Shown here: positions 34,701-47,300 of the stretch, one piece after another
How positions within the stretch are numbered: the first letter of the stretch is position 1
How the letters are laid out: every line of letters begins with the position of its first letter
Origin: Meloidogyne chitwoodi
Lineage: Eukaryota > Nematoda > Chromadorea > Rhabditida > Meloidogynidae
DNA: 64,000 bases
Direction: 5' to 3'
NCBI GenBank assembly: GCA_015183035.1
Contig: JACZZP010000017.1
Span: 124,001 to 188,000 of the forward strand
Program-made: the position numbers and the translations under genes
The notes under the pieces: model-generated
Told to the model about the DNA's origin: nothing
Database searches by the model: none
Seen by the model: the letters and a program-made list of their open reading frames with translations, nothing else

Positions 34701-37700
34701 TATTTGCTTCAGGTAGCATTGGACAAATAACAGAACGTGAGGCCAATTCAGAAGCAGAAAGTGTAGAGCGAAAAGCTTGTTTTAAGTGAGCATATTTAAG
34801 AAAACGTGCAATAGGCAATATATTTGATCCATTATACATGAGAATAAAAAAGAAAATTCCAGAGAGGTATAAACGAGACATTGCATTGTTATCCTAAAAT
34901 AAAAAACTTATAAGTTATCTTAAATAATTTAAAAGACATATTCCGCCTAATACCCATAAAGCAAAAATTAATTTAAAAAAAAAGAAACCTCCATAACTAA
35001 ATGCACAAGTGTCCCAATTCGTTGAACAATCGCAGGATCATAAGTTAACAAAAGCTGAACTAATTGATACAACAAAACTGGTTCAGAAAGAATTTTTTTA
35101 ACTTTGGGTAAAGGTCGTATAACAGCTCCAGTTTCATCTCTTATGTATAAAAAATTAAACATAAAAAACAGTTAAAAAACCTTGAAGGGAAGAAAGAACA
35201 CATTTGAATTAATGTATCAAGTATTAATGTACACAAATCTGTTGGATTATATAAAGCAATGGGTAATATATCGACATCTTGAGCTGAAAAAAAATTTAAA
35301 AAATCCAAATAAACTTACTTTTTTCTTTTTCATCTTTCTCTTGTATCGATGAAACCGTATTAATTAAAGAATGTTGATTACAGCAAATAGTCCAACGAAA
35401 CTGTGCAACAGATGATAAATAATACCATTTATCCAAACCTTCAGCCCAAACCTCACTTTTTTCAAATAATATTCCATCACGAAAAAGTTGCTTCATCTTA
35501 ATATTAAAAAAAAAAATCAAAAAAAGTCTAGGAGAAATTAGGTGGAATCAGCATTCTTCGAACCTTGATCACTTAAAGTTTTTAGACTGCGGCCCATCCA
35601 CCAGGCCACACAACCTCTAATGACTAATGGGAAATTAAATTGTCTTATTGCTTCCTCTTTTTCCTAGCCTGTCGCTGATGTTAATCACGACAATTTCCAA
35701 TTCAACAAACATTTTTATAAAATTAAAAAAAAACCTTATTAAACGAATAAGGACCATTCCTTTGCCCTTGTTTATCATTATAATACCATTCTTTAGGTGC
35801 ACTCTCCTCTGAATCAATAGTACCTTTTGGTGCTTCAATAACATTTGTTTGTGTATGTAATTTAGCTCTATTAACATGTAAATGTGCCAAAACTGAAATA
35901 TCAATTAAAAGAGGAAGAGAATCTGCAACAATTAAATCACGAACATTTTGCTTGTCTAAGGCTAACTAAACATTTAAAATTAAATAAAAAGATTCTTTAA
36001 AATTATTAAAAAAAACCTTATTAATTAAATAAATTAAATGATCTCTCTCTGCCAAATTAATACATTTTGACAACATTTGAACAATATGTGAAGTATCACC
36101 AAAAGGCCCAATACTTATACAATGACGTTCATAAACTATAGCCATTGCTCTTAAACATATACAACGCATTTCATTTCTTTGGGCAAGCAAAAAACGATGA
36201 TAAATATTGTTAAAAAACTCCTAAATTAATAAAATTATTGAAAAATAAAATACTTAAAAATTAAAAAAAAATAAAATTTCTTAGAAAAAAATAAAATTCA
36301 AAAGAAAAAGCAAACTTGAGGTCTATGAATAGGTGTAGCAGTCTCAACATTATTTTCTTCAGACAATAAAAATCTCAAATAATATTCACCAATACGAACT
36401 TCATCAGACAACGAATTATAATTTATCTTTAAAAAAAATTTAAATTTTTATTTAATTTAAAAAAATTATACAGAAAATTCAGAATGATTCCAAGCTATTT
36501 CAGTTTTTTCAGAATTTACAAATTCCATTTCATGTTGTAATTGGCGCATTTCATTAGCAATAGCTTGGCGAAATTCATCTCTAGTTTTTTCATTCCATAT
36601 TAAATCGGCGCGTGAATGATTTTGGGAAAAATAATAACTAAAAAAATTAAAATTAATTTTTTTTAAATTTTTGAGAGCCCAGTAGAGAAAAAAGAAAAAT
36701 TAATAAATTAAAAATTCAAACCAAAAACTTTTCCAATTTGCAGTAGCTTTTATTTGTCTTCTTCTTTTTCTTAAAACAACAGGGCGTTGAGTTACTTTTT
36801 GTTGTTCTTCTTTAACACGATTATTTTGTAAAAAATTTAATTTTTGTTCCAAATTCCAATGTTGTAATAAAATATCAAGACGAGCTTCTAAAGTTATTTG
36901 GACACTTTTTAATTGATCCTTTAACAAAAAGAAATTGAAAATTTTAAAAGATTAAAAAAAACCTGTAATTGTGAAAATGGTTTATCGCGTTGTTCACAAT
37001 TTTCAGCCATTTCTAAATTATTTCGAACAGTTAACATATCTTTTTCATTTGGTAAAGAAGGAGGAGGTTCTTTTGAATCCAAATAATCCAACAAAGCTCT
37101 AGGCTAAAAGTAAAAAAAAAAATTTTTAATTAAAAATCACTAACCAAACATCTATTCAACAAATCTTTTGCAGATTGATTTTCTGCTATCCAAAGAGCTA
37201 TAAGATAACCACTCAATTGTTTATTTGCAAGTAAACGAAAATCTTTTGTCCCACTAGTAGTTGTTAAAAGAGCCATTTCCAAATGTTTTAAAAATGCACC
37301 TTCTTAAGGGGATAAAAATTATATTTTTGTGGATTATTTAAAAAAAGAAACCTGTGAGTGCTAACATTTGCATTTGTTTACTTATCTAAAAATTAATAAA
37401 TAAATTTAAAAATGAATCAAATTATTATGTATTTTCAATGTTCCTTTACCTCTATAGGTCTATGTTCCTTTACCTCTATAGGTCTATGTTCCTTTACCTC
37501 TAGGTCTATTAATTTTTTTTATAATTTTATGGTTTTTACCCAAAATAAGACTATTAAACACTCACAAACCTCACGTGAAGATTCTTCAATGATTGCCCTC
37601 ATCACCATTCCAGCCCCTTTAACTATAGTTAAAGAAGGATGATGAAATAATTTATAAAAAATTCTTCCACGTTGAGCAACCATTTCAAGAATTGAATCAA

Positions 37701-40700
37701 AGATATCACCTGGAGTAGTTTCACTATATGGAGCACAAATAGAAAATGCAAGAAAATCGAGTAATGAAGCTATTACAAGTGCTCCTTTTTTAATACTAAA
37801 TAAAAATTTAAAAAATAATAAACCTGTCTTTTTAGTAACATTATTTACAATTAATTCAAGTAAATGTTCCAAAAATGGACGATTTGATAAAAGTGCTTGT
37901 TTATTTAATTGTTCAATTCTCAATTCATAATTTACATGTCTTGGTTGTAAAAGTGTACAAAGCATTTCTACACAGGCATAATTTACGTGTTCTTCTTTTC
38001 TTTTTAAAACTGTAACAACAAGAGTTCCAAGGCGTTCACGTATTCTAAAAGGAATAAAAAAATTTTTTTGCAATTTAATGCAATTGTTAAATATATAACT
38101 ACAAGCCAACGATACCTCCTCTTCCACCTAGCTCCGTTAGGAAGACGCGAACCTGGACATGTTAAACCCATAGTCGGGCATGTTTACCACTACACCACTT
38201 GGTTGTATTTATAATTTTACTAACATTTATATATAACAAGTGAATTTCCATTTAATCGCACTATTTTAACAAGAAATATTTGAAAAAATACCCTTCAACA
38301 GTTGTAAAAGCTTGAAATCCAGATTTTGCAGCAAAAAGTCTGTGAAGACATGCCAATTGTGCTTCTATTTGTATACTAATTTCGTGCTGATCAATTTTTG
38401 CTAAATTATATTGTTCTAATATAACAGCATCCAAACAAGAAATAATTGCTTTTCCTTTACTATCGGAGAAGAAACTCTTAAAAAAAATTAATTTATTTAA
38501 ATTTAATTTTCGGGTATCGAAAACAACGAAGGGAGAAAGTTAAAGGTTCCAATTCTCTAATAAAAAATAATTTTTAACAATAAATTTTTGTTAAATTAAA
38601 TTTTGGAAGATAAAGACTAAAATGGGGAGGGTAGAAGGTTCGAACCCAACCAAGAGAAATTAATTTTTAAATTAACCATATATTTAAATTACAAACTAAA
38701 ATTCAATTTTAAATTAAAATTAAATAAAATTAAATATTTTAAACAAAAAAATACTTCAGAAGATGCAGAATAAGTTAACCCATTATACGGCACATTAGCA
38801 TTAAATCGACGAATCATATCAACACGTTTAAGTCCAGCTAAAAATTATTAAAATAAAATTAAAAAGTAAACTAACGAGGAACTTGTAGAATTAATTTAAG
38901 CAAGTGTTGTTCGGCTTCTTCATCCAAACGAAATCCAAAAGGAATTAATTTCAATGACTTTGAGTTTTGTGGAGATGTAACATATATTTGGTGATTACCA
39001 CAACTTCTAGCACCGTCTATTAATGCTGCTAATAGAGAATCACTAGAATTAAAAAAATATATTAAAAAATATTTTAGATCAAATATCAGTTATTTCAGTT
39101 ACAAAATTAATTTAAAATTAAATTAAACCGATCATTTGAAGAGTATAAACGTTCATCTCCATTTAAATAAATTAATTTAAAATTTTGTGCATCTTTCAGA
39201 TCACGAATTATGTAGGCTATCTTTAAAAATAAAATAAAAAAACCTTATTAATAAAATTTACTGTGTTCAAATTCCTAGCACAAATAACATCATAACTTAA
39301 AGGATCTCTTTCAATAATACAAGATTCACTAATACACAAAAGCCTTCGAACAGGGGGAGTGTTTGGATGGTTGTAATGCCTTTTTTGAACATTAAATTCA
39401 ACAAATGAGGTTAATTGTTCGTCTTTACTAAAATTAAAAAATTTAAAAAATTAAATTTCAAAAAAAAAACCTGCAAAGACCAAGTCTTGTAAGTTTAAAA
39501 TCATCCATATTCAATGGGTCTCTAGCTATTTGTAAATTTATAGCCAAATATTCAATGGCAGAATCACGCACAATTTTTAAAAGTTGTTCAGTTTGATCAC
39601 AAAAATAGAGATGCTAAATTTATTTTTTTTAATTTTTAAGCCTCTTTTTAGCCACTTTGACATCATAAATGAATTATTTAAAAAAATATACCCTTCGTCG
39701 TTGTTCTCCAATTTCAATTATAAAAGTATCCTGTTGTCTTCCTTTTAACGGAATTAATAATCTAATATCTTTGTAATCATAACTTTTCATAAAAACATTC
39801 GTATCCGCTTCTAATTGATTTAATGAACAAGCAGAAACTTCCAAAATATAATTTAAAGATTTTTCAGACCATCCAATTTTTCGGCAAATAAATCTCTTTA
39901 TATTAAAGTAATGACATTTTTTGTTAATATTTGAATAATCTTTTAGGTCAACTTTTCTTCCAAAAATTTTTATTGCAAAATCTTCAAAAAATCCCTATAT
40001 GATTTTTTTATTTTTAATAATCATTTTTGATATAAACTTTATGTAATAAAATTGAAGTTGGGACAAAATTTAGCTTTACTATTTTTCAACTGAAAACAAT
40101 ATTCGAGGCTTATTAAAAATATTATGCCTGCCTTGATTTTTTAAAAATAAAAAACAATTTTTTTAATTTCCAAGTTGACCCAAAAAAAAATTATATAAAA
40201 AAAGTAAAATACCGGTCTTTGTTCAGCTTTATCAGAAGCAAATCTATTTTGAAAACGCAAAGTTTCTGTGACAATCTCACGCGCAAATTCGCTAGAAAAC
40301 CGCATAGAATCAGATTTTCCTCCCTTTTTTCTAACCTTAACATTTATATTAAATTAAAAATAGTTAAAATACAAACTTGAATAACAAATTGCTCTTCATG
40401 TCGAGTATTAGCGCTAGTATCAGCACTGGAATGTCTTGGTCGTTCATTAATAACATTAATGTTGAAAAAATCTTCATAAAGCCACTTTAAATTAAAAAAA
40501 ATTTGCTCTTTATAAAGATAAAAAATATACTTGATTTGTGATTTCCAAAGTTTGAGGATTGTACGTGGTGATTGCCAAGTTTCCAACAGAAAATATCCTC
40601 TTATATCTAAACACAATAAAAAAATAAACAAAAAATTAAAATAAACCAACTTTCCTTTCCAGGCAGATATTTTAGTCACAAGAAAACAGTGGAGATCATG

Positions 40701-40733
40701 ATTGTTTGGATTGAAAATAATTGATTTATTCAT
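28729..40733 (-). CDS. rme-8: RME-8 / DNAJC13 endosomal J-domain protein
   Basis: Peripheral endosomal protein that recruits Hsc70 for endosomal sorting and clathrin removal. The start at 40733 ([11 protein letters not shown]) matches the family N-terminus, followed by WKGKYKR and [16 protein letters not shown], a PH-like region. A GYF-like segment lies near 35300-35480 ([18 protein letters not shown]). The J domain lies at about 33760-33935, with [19 protein letters not shown] showing the HPD triad. IWN repeats are visible as [11 protein letters not shown] (~36590), [10 protein letters not shown] (~34560), [13 protein letters not shown] (~32020) and [11 protein letters not shown] (~30040). 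The C-terminus is Pro/Gln-rich. About 35 exons and roughly 2,200-2,300 residues, as in the family. Introns carry foldback elements and tRNA-like sequences. A TTCTTTTAG acceptor precedes the ATG by about 35 nt. Confidence 0.95.
30121..30230. mobile_element. MITE-like foldback element, diverged copy
   Basis: Arms with CCCATTTATTCGCAAGAAAA and its inverted counterpart TTTTGAATAAATGGG, ~40 bp each around a short centre. Clearly related to the element at 30621-30724. Intronic in rme-8. Confidence 0.75.
30621..30724. mobile_element. MITE-like foldback element, well preserved
   Basis: Terminal inverted repeats of 42 and 40 bp (GTTTAGGTAGACAC at both ends, then CCCATTTA-TCGCAAGAAAAT), differing only by a 2-bp insertion and one base, around a 20-bp centre. 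No coding capacity. It sits in an rme-8 intron just upstream of the acceptor. A lone half arm (TTCCATTTAATCGCA) occurs near 38248. Confidence 0.9.
31168..31240 (-). pseudogene. tRNA-like element (degenerate)
   Basis: Minus strand: TGGTCTAGTGGATTAGGCC then CGCAGTC and a weak B box (GGTTCGGTG). Shares its middle part with the element at 35540-35615, so both come from one source. Intronic in rme-8. Confidence 0.5.
32636..32800. repeat. Diverged copy of the 42.9-43.2 kb foldback arm
   Basis: Contains TCCTTTACCTCTACTTATGG and GGGACATAACGGTCAGAAAG, close to the arm of the foldback element in the coiled-coil gene. The second arm is only weakly present. Intronic in rme-8. Confidence 0.55.
33536..33606 (-). 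pseudogene. tRNA-like element (degenerate)
   Basis: Minus strand: TGGTGTAGTGGTTAGGGC (A box) and GGTTCGATTCC (B box), then a T run. The loop would place CGC as anticodon, but neither the acceptor nor the anticodon stem pairs. Intronic in rme-8. Confidence 0.55.
34114..34211. mobile_element. Short foldback element
   Basis: Left arm TTTTTAACTTCTCCCTATTT and right arm AATTGGGAGAGGTTAAAAA are inverted copies, with a further CCTCCTTTTT/AAAAAGGGAG pair inside. Intronic in rme-8. Confidence 0.6.
35540..35615 (-). pseudogene. tRNA-like element (degenerate)
   Basis: Minus strand: TGGCCTGGTGGATGGGCC, GCAGTCTAAAAACTT, then AAGGTTCGAAGAA. Related to the element at 31168-31240. Intronic in rme-8. Confidence 0.5.
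37440..37509. repeat. 24-bp tandem repeat, three copies
   Basis: Unit TGTTCCTTTACCTCTATAGG plus TCTA, three copies, the last shortened. The TCCTTTACCTCTA string is shared with the arm relic at 32636. Intronic in rme-8. Confidence 0.9.
38138..38210 (-). pseudogene. tRNA-like element (degenerate)
   Basis: Minus strand: TGGTGTAGTGGTAAACATG (A box) and CCAGGTTCGCGTC (B box). A CCC/GGG pair flanks GACTAT in the anticodon region. Intronic in rme-8. Confidence 0.55.
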
Positions 40734-40768
40734 TATATACACTCTATCTTGCACATTATATTATTAGT

Positions 40769-40776
40769 CTAAAAGA
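40769..40776 (-). other. Putative trans-splice (or 5' intron) acceptor of rme-8
   Basis: TTCTTTTAG on the minus strand, about 35 nt before the rme-8 ATG. Matches the nematode acceptor consensus. Whether the leader is SL or an upstream exon cannot be told from DNA. Confidence 0.4.
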
Positions 40777-40908
40777 ATATAAAAAAATTAAATAAAAATC
40801 TAAAACTTTAAAGTAAAAATAAAGAATAAACGAAATAACGATTGTCACTAAAAAATCGTCTCGCGATTAGTCGGGTAGGACGCGTAAACGAGAGCAAAAT
40901 TAAAAAAG

Positions 40909-41206
40909 AAATAGTGTTATTTTAAGACGATACAGTTAGAGTTTTTGTAAACTTAATCGGGACCTCACTTTCGTCAAACAAATTGAACGACATTTCGCCT
41001 CTACGGCAAAAAAACTACATTTCGTTTACCGGAGCCAACTATTTTTTGCCGTTGGGACGAAATGTCGTGCAATTTCTGTGACGGAATGTCTGGACACGAC
41101 TTAATCTTTTTGCTTGTCAACTTTGCAAAAAAAAAAGAGTACAAGAAAAAGAATAGTGTGTTATTTTAGGATATACAGTTTTTACAGACTCAAAGTTTTT
41201 GTCTGT
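40909..41206. mobile_element. Foldback element between rme-8 and the coiled-coil gene, in direct repeats
   Basis: Inverted arms of ~60 bp (40952-41015 and 41041-41104), with AACGACATTTCG on the left and CGAAATGTCGTGCAATTTC on the right, about 75% alike. Outside them lie direct repeats containing ATAGTGTTATTTTA / ATAGTGTGTTATTTTAGGAT and ATACAGTT (40915-40938 and 41153-41178). G+C is higher than the surroundings. Confidence 0.6.
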
Positions 41207-41320
41207 CCAACTTTACAAGAACAACACAAGTTTAAATAGTAGTATATTCAATATAAAATTTAATTAGAAAAAATTCTTATTTAAATCATTTAAAATAAAA
41301 CTTTTAATTATTTAACATTT

Positions 41321-44300
41321 CTACGGTTGTAAAGACTTTCCACGTTGTTTATATATCCTATCTTTTTGTTCTGCCGTAAAATTTAACATCGTCATAATTG
41401 CCTTAAAAAATATGTATAATTTTTTAATTGAAATTTTTTTATTTTAAAAATATAAATTAATACTTGTAAATGTTCTCTTGCACTTCCCTTGCTAAGAAGA
41501 TAATAAAAGAAAGCATCATGTAAAAAGTGAAGTACAACTTGTAATTCTGTTTTTTCGTCCATTTCTTCTTCCAACTGAAAAACACTTTTTTTAAATTATA
41601 TTATAAAATTTTATTTTTTACTTTTTCTATAGTTAAGGTTTAACAATGGTGGGGCCAGGGCGAAATCTTAAAAAAATTTTCAACCATAATTTCCAAAAAA
41701 TTGCGGACAGAAACTTGCGGAGATCTACTACTAATTTATTTTAATTTAAAAAAAAAACCTTTTGATTTGCAGCTTGTTGCCCTTTCCTAAACATAACTAA
41801 ATACATTTGTTGTCTGTCTCTATCCATTTCTACACATTTTTGTTCATACATTGAATTCTCCCGTCTTAATAGCCCACATTCAGCATTAATTTGTTTTAAC
41901 TTTTCTGTTACATCTAGGACTTTATTTTGTTCAATTTTTAACTAAAATTTATTTTTAAATTTAATAAAAAAAATAAATAAACCTCTTCTTTAATTTTTTC
42001 CTGTTCATTTAACCTTTTATTTCTATCTTCTTTCATTGTTGTAAATTGTCTTCTTAATGCTTCACTAACTATAGAACGTTCTCTTTCATCAATAGCTTCT
42101 CTTCTCTTTTTTATTCTTAAAGTTCCTAAACTAATTTCTTCTTTTAAAAAACCATCTGTTTGTGCCAATTCAGGCACACTTTTCCATTTTTCATTATCAT
42201 TTTTATCATCACAATAATTATTTCCTCTCCTTTCTTCAGCAAATTTTGCAACAGCTGTAGAGTGAATAGCCTGACATTTAGCCATAGCTAATTCTCCACG
42301 TAAAATAGATAATTGACCAATTTGTGAAAGACGATCATTTTCGACTTTATTTAATCTTTTACGGAGATTGTTAACCTTTTTTAAAATTAAAAAAAAATTA
42401 ATTTTATTAAAAAATTGTTTAAACCAAAAAATTCCGGGAAACTCCAGAAAATAAATTTAAAAAAAAATTCCCTACAAAAAGTTTAACTATTCAAACCTCT
42501 CTAAAGCAAGTCCCAGCAACTTCCTTCCATCTTCTCAACTGTTGATTACGAAGCATAGGAGGACAATTATATCCCACAAGTTGTTCAGCACTACAACTTA
42601 TTCTTTTTTGCTGCTGCCATTTTCCTTTTTTTATTAAAAAAGAATTTTGAATTTCTGCTGCTTCTCGTCTAGGTTCTGTTCTGTAAATCCAAAGTTCCAA
42701 TTCTGCATCTTTTAATTTCCCTCTAAGTTCACAATTTGTTCGTTTAAGTGCCAAATTTTGATTTTTTAGCTCATAACAATATTTTTCATTTTCAGCTAGA
42801 GCTTGAAGCCAAGAATCTAATTGGTCAAATAATTCTTCTTTATAACCACCAGATTTTTCATATAATAAAAGTTTAACACGTTCTCTTAATTTATTTGCAA
42901 CTCCAAAATGTTTCGTCTAAAATTTATTATTAAATTAAAATTTAAATAGAGAAGGACAGCCTTTTTATTAAAATATTCTGTTGCTTTCATGTTTCATTCC
43001 CTCACTTTTGTCCTTTACTTGCAAATGGTCAATGGGACATAATGGTCAGACAGTCATCAATAAAGATGAAAAATCTTTCTAATTTAATTCTCAAAAAGAT
43101 TTCTACAAATTTCTTTAATTTTTCATAAATATATGTTATAATTTAATCTTTATTTTGATGATTGTCTGACCATTATGTCCCATTGACCATTTGCAAGTAA
43201 AAGAGAAAAGTGGGGGATAAAACAGGAAAGCAACAGAATATTTAAAATCAAAACCTGATCGTCACTTTGTTGTTCAATTTGTTCATCAAAAAGTATTTGT
43301 CTACTACGATCGACTTCTTGACGTCTCGGAGCAGAATGTGATCTAAGTATGGATTTGGTTGATCCTGCCAAACGATTGTGAGGAAGAGAAAGATGTCTTG
43401 GTACCTTAAACTTTTTTTTAGTCACACAAAACTTAAAATTAAAAAAACTTTTAATTTTGAAATGTTTTCTTCCTCCTCAGATTCATCTTCTTTATCCCTT
43501 TCAATTAACTGTTCACACGATTTTGCCATAAAAGCTTTATTATCTTCAGAATTAGAAAATTGATAACCTCCCAAATTTGTAGGTAAAGAAGCAATAGAAA
43601 TTGAATTTGTTGAAGCAAAAGGATTTTGAAGATTATTCCCTTGTAATTTTCCTAAGGGAATAGAACCTCCAAATTCGACAAGTCCTCCTTTTCGTTGAAA
43701 GGAAATTGTTAGAAAATCGGGGGAACTAATGCCTGTAGTACTTGGTGTTGTGGTTAACTGATTTATTGTTTTACGGCGTTGTTGTTGCTTAAAATGTTAT
43801 TTTTTTAAAGAGTGAATTTTAATGGAATTAGCAATTTTTTACCTATTCCCTGCCTATTTTTATAATGAAAAATTTAAACCTTTTCAATAAGTTCAGCGGC
43901 CAAAGCAGCCACTCTTTCATCAACAAGTTGTTCCAATTGTTCATCTCTTAAATCAGAATTGTCCACTTGTTGGTCTTTTTGAATAGGTCGACAGAAAATA
44001 TATTTATTGGAAGTTCGTGGACGTACTTCGCATTGAACGTCTCTACGAGGGCAATTCAACTATAATAAAAAAAAATATATAAATTTGGATGACTTTTTTT
44101 ATTTATAATTAAATAAGTTGGGAAAAAGAGAGAAAATTAGGGCTTTTTAAAATTAAATTTAAAAAAAAGAAGTAAAATTTAATAAACCTTAGAAAACAAC
44201 TGTTCAGCATGCTCAATAGCAGAAGTTAAACGCCTTTCTAAATCTGCTCTTTCCAATGCCCATTTAAGCCTTTCATCTGCTGCTCTATGTCTTTCATGTT

Positions 44301-47300
44301 CAAGTTGAGCCTAAAAAATATTAAAAAATTTTTTAATATTAAAAAAGAACTCACAGATATTTCACTACTTTTACGATTAACAGCGTCTATTCTTTCTGAC
44401 CAATATCGTTCTTGAGCTTTATCTCTTTTCAATGCATTTTCAAGTGATTTTTCCATATTATCGTCCAACCGTTCTTGTACATCTCTTAAACGCAATTCAC
44501 ATTTGCTTTTTTCCTAAAAAAGCAATTTAAGTATTTACAATTCAATTTAAGTTTTACAATAAGTTTTAACAATTAAAGTACAATTCAAGTTTTTAAAATT
44601 TAAGTTTGTAAAATTAAAGTTTTACAATTTGTAATATAAGTTTTCTAAATTAAATATATTAAATTTACAGTAAGTGCTTTTTCAATTTCTGATTCAAGAA
44701 TGGGTACTCGCTCAGCAATTCTGCCTAACTCTTCTATTCTAAAATTAAACAAACTTAAAAAATAAATATTAAACATTAATTAATTTCTTTGAAACTTATT
44801 GTTATTATTTACCTTCTTCTAAAAAGGTCAATTTCATTTTGATTACGCTCATCTTCAAACATTGTTCTCTTCGCAGCTTCATCTAATTGATTAGCAAGTG
44901 TATTGGTTAATTCTGTTTTTAACAAAAGAATTCGTTCAATATCTTCTAATTGTTCTCTCATATTCGCTTTATCCTCAGCAAAAGTGCTTTGCATTACCTA
45001 AATATTTAAATTATTTTATTTAATTTCCTTATATTTGTCTTTATTTATTCTTATATTTGTCTTAAAATTACAAGTTTTTCCTTAATAAAATCAAAATTAT
45101 TACCCTTATTCGAATTTGTAATTCATCCATAGTTCTCTCATTAATACCCAAATCATCAACAGTTAAAGCTGTTTGAGTATCCTTAGATTTTCTCACATTA
45201 AATTCAAGTTCTTCTCTTGTTAAACTCTTCAAAATACCTTCAGGTATAGTTGGTTCATTTACCAAAAGAATTCCATTCTCTAATCCCAATTGTTCTAGAG
45301 CATAACATCTTCTTTCTAGATAAGCAATTGCTTGTTTCAAATTGTCTCTTTCTGACTATTTTTATAAATTTAAAAAAAAATAAAAATTAAAAAAACCTGA
45401 ACTTGTTGAAGAGTTAATTTAACAGCTTTAGCATCATTTCCTCTTTTTTCCGCTAATTCGGCCAATTCTTCGTGTTCTTTAATCATTTTTTCAGAATTTA
45501 ATTCAATTTGCTTCAATTTATTTTCTTCTTCTTTTTTATTTTTATAAAATTCATTTAATTCTTCAGTTAATTTATTTATGTTTTCTGTTAATTTATTATT
45601 TTGTTCCATCATTTTTTTCTTTTTTTCTATACATCCGGATATTTGACATTCGACTGGAGAACTTCTTTGTTTCATTAATATGTTGCTACTACTTTTCATT
45701 ATTTTATTATTATCATCTTTATTTTCGTTTTCTTCTTCAATTTCTTCAAATTGTTTGTTATCCCCTTCAACATTAATAAACAAAGCACTTCCTATAGCTG
45801 CTACTCCATTTTCAGACGCTCTTCTCGCCCCTTCACGCAAAAGTAAATCTTGCATAATTAATTCTAAATTAGCACAGCGAGTTATCCATACTGCTGCTTC
45901 GTTACGATATGCCTTAAAAATATATTATTTTGAGTTTTTATATGAGAAAAACGCTTGTAAAAACATAAAAATGAAAATAGAAAAAACACAAAACCTTAAA
46001 AACAAATGTTTTGTAAAAACAAATAAGTTTTATAAAAACAAATGTTTTGTAAAAACTAATAAGTTTTATAAAAACAAATGTTTTGTAAAAACAAATAAGT
46101 TTTATAAAAACAAATGTTTTGTAAAAACAAATAAGTTTTATAAAAACAAATGTTTTGTAAAAACTAATAAGTTTTATAAAAACAATTAAGTTTTGTGAAA
46201 CAAGTTTAAACTCAAGTTTTATAAAAATACCTCCAAAGTAGCAACCACTTCAACACCAATTTGTACAACTGAAGCTTTATTAGGTGTTTGAATATTTTTA
46301 GTTTGTATTATTGATTTAACAGAATCTGTTGTTGGAGATCTGCTTAGTTCAATTTTGTTTTCAATTTTTGCTTCAACTTCTTTTTGACCAACAAATTCGC
46401 TATTAAATGTAGTTTCTTCTGTGATTATTATATTATCTGTTTGTGTGGTTTGGTCTTGACGTGAAATTTGTTTAAAGGTCAAAATTTTTCTTAAATAACT
46501 TTTCTTTTACTTTCAAAAAAATTAAAAAAAATATACTTTTCTTTTCTCACCAATTCAGCTCTTAAATCTACAATTTCCTGTACTAATTGTCTAACACGAT
46601 GTTCATGACTTGCTACAAGTCCATCTATTTCTGTAGTAAATTCTTCTTCTCTTTCTGATAATCGTTGACTTAATTGTGCACAATGAGCGAGTTGAGCACT
46701 CCTTCCAGAAGAAACAATTGTTTCTATTTCAGCAAGTCTGTCGCGCAATTGGGTTAGATGACGTTCCTTTTCTTTACAAACAAGTTGGGCACGTCTCAAA
46801 TTTAATTTCTTATTTTTGTTTATTTATAGTTCACAAACCTTAGCTCTTTTTTAATTGCTTCATTTTCTTGAGACTGTGACTCTTCTTTTTGTTCGCGAAA
46901 AATTTCATGCGAACTATAAATTTAAAAAAAAAATTAGATATTAAAAAACTGAAATACCGATTTTCATCAGGACACCACCATTTTCTTATAATTTGGGAGA
47001 CAACAAAAGGATCAATTCCTTTATTTTCTTCATCTAGCCTAACTGCTTCTTCTGTTGATGTTGTAGGCTGTTCCAATTGGGGAGGAAAGGTTGTTTCTTT
47101 TATTTGTTTTTGTCTAAAAACAAATATTTGTAAAAGTTTATTTTTTAATTGTTTTAAATCAGCCCGCGACTAGTTGGACGTGTTTCCGTCTAACCGTATT
47201 AAAGGAGAAACAATCGCTTGTTTTTTCCTCTCTTTCTTTCTCTCTCTTTTTTGTTTTGAAGTTTCTTCTTCTTTTTGTTCTTCTTCTTGTTTATTTGTTT

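Noticed and set aside
45680..46189. 169-residue plus-strand frame with periodic CFVKTNKFYKNK
   Set aside because: Half is antisense to a real exon and half is a 36-bp intron tandem repeat whose length is a multiple of three.
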